Shown: positions 62,198 through 64,000 of the stretch, one piece after another
How the letters are laid out: each line of letters starts with the position of its first letter
Numbering within the stretch: position 1 is the stretch's first letter
Assembly: GCF_000397065.2 (NCBI RefSeq)
Contig: NZ_KE007306.1
Coordinates: 1,238,687 to 1,302,686 of the forward strand
Source: Marinobacter lipolyticus SM19
GTDB lineage: Bacteria; Pseudomonadota; Gammaproteobacteria; Pseudomonadales; Oleiphilaceae
Reading direction: 5' to 3'
DNA: 64,000 nt
Position numbers and translations under genes: made by a program
Notes under the pieces: generated by a model
What the model was told of the DNA's origin: nothing
What the model saw: the letters and a program-made list of their open reading frames with translations, nothing else
Databases searched by the model: none

Positions 62198-63335
62198 CCC
62201 CACGTCCTTTCTCATCGTGATCCAACCCCAGCCGTCGTATCAGTCTCTGGCACTCTGGAGACCTTTGCTCGCCTCGTGCCCGAAGGGCTGCGGCACGCAT
62301 GACCAGAGCCGATTCGCTGGTCGTGTCCCTGGTAAGCATATGAACCGCCCCTACCAGGTTCCGCAACTGAATCGGCAGACGCCATTGCACTTTCAGCCGG
62401 TTGCCATAGGCCTGAGGCCACTTCTGCAGTGCAGTCTCAATCTGTTCGTCCACGAGCTTCCCACCACCGTCTACAAATTGCTGCAGAACTTTCAAAACGG
62501 CCAGCTCACCAATCCGACTGAGTAATCCTGCGCTGTGGAACTCAGACGGATCCAGGCGCAAGTCACCGGCAAGCTGGCGGGCTTCCCTGGCAACGTTTTC
62601 AACCATATCCAGAAAATCTTTCGCCTTCGCCGCCAGCCGTTTATCCTGAAGATGTCCGGACACATCCAGCGACATGGCAAGTGCATGCTGTAATGCCATA
62701 TCCAGTCCGATGGTTCCAATCGCATTGCGGATATTTCCAACGGGCTCGCCGCTTCTCTGAAAAGAGGCACTGTTGGCGACATCCAGAATACGGCTTACCA
62801 GTGCCACCTCACCCGACCAAAGTTCCACAAGACGCACCGGCGAGAGATCCTGTTTCTGGGCCATCAGCTCCAGAACCGACGCAGGGTCAATCGAGGTAGG
62901 AAGCTGGATCACCATATCAATCGAAGCTTCCAGCAACCGATCGAGATCCAGTTCGACATCCCGAGTAATTTTTTCCGGGTTGATCAGGACCGCCAGTTTC
63001 TGGCGAACCAGTTCAACGCTGAAAGGTTTTGTAATGTAGCCATTGATACCGTAATGAGCCGCCGCCACGACGGAGTCGCGATCGGACCTGCCCGAAACCA
63101 TCAGTAAAGGGGTAATTTCATCTTCTTTCCTGACCGTTTTCACCAGATCAAGTCCGGAACCGTCCGGCAAATTCCAGTCAATCACCATCAGATCTGCACC
63201 GTGCTTCAGCCACTGTTCAGTAGCCACACCGAGCTTGTCAGTGACAGAAATGCTGGCGGTCGGATAAACACCTGCGATGATTGTTTCCAGCAGATCCGCC
63301 AACAACCTGTCATCTTCGAGAATCAGTATCTTCAT
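62190..63335 (-). CDS. Response regulator with HDOD output domain
   Basis: A 381-residue protein: REC domain with phospho-acceptor Asp in VIDWNLPDGSG, conserved Ser in LMVSGRSD and Lys in ITKPFS, followed by an HDOD domain from about residue 135 (LPTSIDPASVLELMAQ, VSRILDVANSASFQ, IGTIGLDMALQHAL). HDOD lacks the metal-dependent HD chemistry and acts as a signalling scaffold, often near c-di-GMP genes. It lies between the REC-GGDEF gene (16-base gap) and the single REC gene. Confidence 0.92.
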   Translation of the reverse strand: MKILILEDDRLLADLLETIIAGVYPTASISVTDKLGVATEQWLKHGADLMVIDWNLPDGSGLDLVKTVRKEDEITPLLMVSGRSDRDSVVAAAHYGINGYITKPFSVELVRQKLAVLINPEKITRDVELDLDRLLEASIDMVIQLPTSIDPASVLELMAQKQDLSPVRLVELWSGEVALVSRILDVANSASFQRSGEPVGNIRNAIGTIGLDMALQHALAMSLDVSGHLQDKRLAAKAKDFLDMVENVAREARQLAGDLRLDPSEFHSAGLLSRIGELAVLKVLQQFVDGGGKLVDEQIETALQKWPQAYGNRLKVQWRLPIQLRNLVGAVHMLTRDTTSESALVMRAAALRARGEQRSPECQRLIRRLGLDHDEKGRGDD

Positions 63336-63351
63336 GGGATTTGGTCATTTG

Positions 63352-64000
63352 TCATGATTGCGGGTGCCAGGCAGTGACCCCGTCACGGCCCGCCTTTTTA
63401 CGCCAGTACAATGCCTGGTCCGCGGCATTCAATGCGTCATTTGCCGACTTGAATGCATTCAATTCCGCCACCCCGGCACTCAACGTCACAGAGATTTCGC
63501 CTTCACTGGTGGTAAACAGGATTTCGGAAAAGCCATCACAGACCTTCCCGAGAACCTCTATGGCCATATTGCTGGTGCATTCTGGTAAAACAACAGCAAA
63601 CTCCTCCCCGCCATATCGTCCGATGACGTCGGTTGACCGTAAACGGTGCCTGAGAAGGTTGGCGAGGGCCTTTATGACATGATCACCGGTACGATGACCG
63701 TAACGGTCATTGACCTGTTTGAAATGGTCCAGATCAATCATGGCCACGGTCGAGACATGCCCCATACGCAAACAGCGGGCATGTTCCTTCTCGATTTCCT
63801 GCTTAATGACAGAATGCTTCAACAGACTGGTCAGGCTGTCCCGGATAACCAATTGATTAAGTTGTCTTGCCCGATAACACCGGACCTGTACCGCACGAAC
63901 GAGGTAATCATCGGAAACAGGCTTGGTCATGAACTCATCGCCGCCCTGGGCCAGGGCCTCCAACTGAACACTCCGGTCTTTCTCCGAGGACAGGTAAATA
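63352..64000 (-). CDS. Response regulator-linked diguanylate cyclase (5' truncated by window edge)
   Basis: The frame is open to the window end, and the visible N-terminal part (EKDRSVQLEALAQGGDEFMTKPV) is the end of a REC domain with its conserved Lys. A GGDEF domain follows with the active-site motif RYGGEEFAVVLP. An RSTD sequence five residues before it is the RxxD inhibitory site. It should synthesise c-di-GMP when phosphorylated and be subject to product inhibition. It is the first visible gene of a three-gene regulator operon. Confidence 0.92.
   Translation of the reverse strand, partial: IYLSSEKDRSVQLEALAQGGDEFMTKPVSDDYLVRAVQVRCYRARQLNQLVIRDSLTSLLKHSVIKQEIEKEHARCLRMGHVSTVAMIDLDHFKQVNDRYGHRTGDHVIKALANLLRHRLRSTDVIGRYGGEEFAVVLPECTSNMAIEVLGKVCDGFSEILFTTSEGEISVTLSAGVAELNAFKSANDALNAADQALYWRKKAGRDGVTAWHPQS

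Noticed and set aside
1..64000. tRNA, rRNA, transposase, integrase or phage genes
   Set aside because: I found no such sequence by eye on either strand; a tRNAscan-SE and IS search would settle small or decayed examples.

Overview
The window reads as chromosomal DNA of a marine gammaproteobacterium, most likely Marinobacter or a close relative. This is an inference from gene content and protein style: long-chain FadE, RapA, CysZ, a DUF3333-type PstA, SelU, ThiI with a rhodanese tail, TmcA, an OprF-like OmpA with thrombospondin type-3 repeats, moderate-to-high GC and tightly packed genes. I see no rRNA, tRNA, insertion sequence, prophage or CRISPR array. Both ends cut genes: an EAL-domain protein at the left and a REC-GGDEF protein at the right.

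Layout. 1-7.4 kb: EAL phosphodiesterase, ilvD, then a Baeyer-Villiger-type monooxygenase, a ferritin-like di-iron protein and an SDR on the minus strand, divergent from a TetR regulator with a palindromic operator between them. 7.5-14.3 kb: a divergent phosphoketolase-like enzyme, a Yip1 membrane protein, ald with a GST-like gene, a secreted dienelactone-hydrolase-like protein, an acyltransferase and a cold-shock protein. 14.6-22.8 kb: crcB, fadE, rapA, cysZ, a VanZ-like gene, then a 455-base non-coding gap that holds a CsrB/RsmZ-type regulatory RNA, then a methyltransferase. 22.9-27.4 kb: selU, mscS-like, ybaK-like, ubiH-family, hinT. 27.6-33.2 kb: the phosphate module pstS-pstC-pstA-pstB-phoU with a Pho box and a terminator-like hairpin after pstS. 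33.4-44.3 kb: yciA, an orphan modA, uvrD, a semialdehyde dehydrogenase, an HDAC-family amidohydrolase, thiI, ppnN, a cytochrome c and a 3-hydroxyisobutyryl-CoA hydrolase-like gene. 44.3-55.4 kb: SulP transporter, ankyrin lipoprotein, tmcA, DUF2237, a second UvrD-like helicase, ompA, a DUF4124-like gene, a METTL25-like methyltransferase and a TrmJ-family methyltransferase. 55.4-64 kb: dadA-like, ppk2, tatD, a Na/Pi cotransporter, lysO with two small genes, and a three-gene response-regulator operon (REC-GGDEF, REC-HDOD, REC).

How the parts work together. Phosphate is a recurring theme (Pst/PhoU, PPK2, Na/Pi symporter with PhoU-like tail). Fatty-acid and hydrocarbon catabolism is another (FadE, BVMO cluster, enoyl-CoA hydratase family, YciA). 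tRNA modification is well represented (SelU, ThiI, TmcA, TrmJ family). Cyclic-di-GMP turnover genes sit at both ends.

The most notable observation is the non-coding locus at about 21914-22145. It has 15 GGA motifs in 176 bases, an extended -10 promoter, a 5' AGGA-loop hairpin and an intrinsic terminator, as expected of a CsrA/RsmA-sequestering RNA. Other items worth a second look are the phosphoketolase with an altered thiamine-diphosphate motif, two copies of a large palindromic intergenic repeat, and overlapping divergent start codons at 54680-54683.
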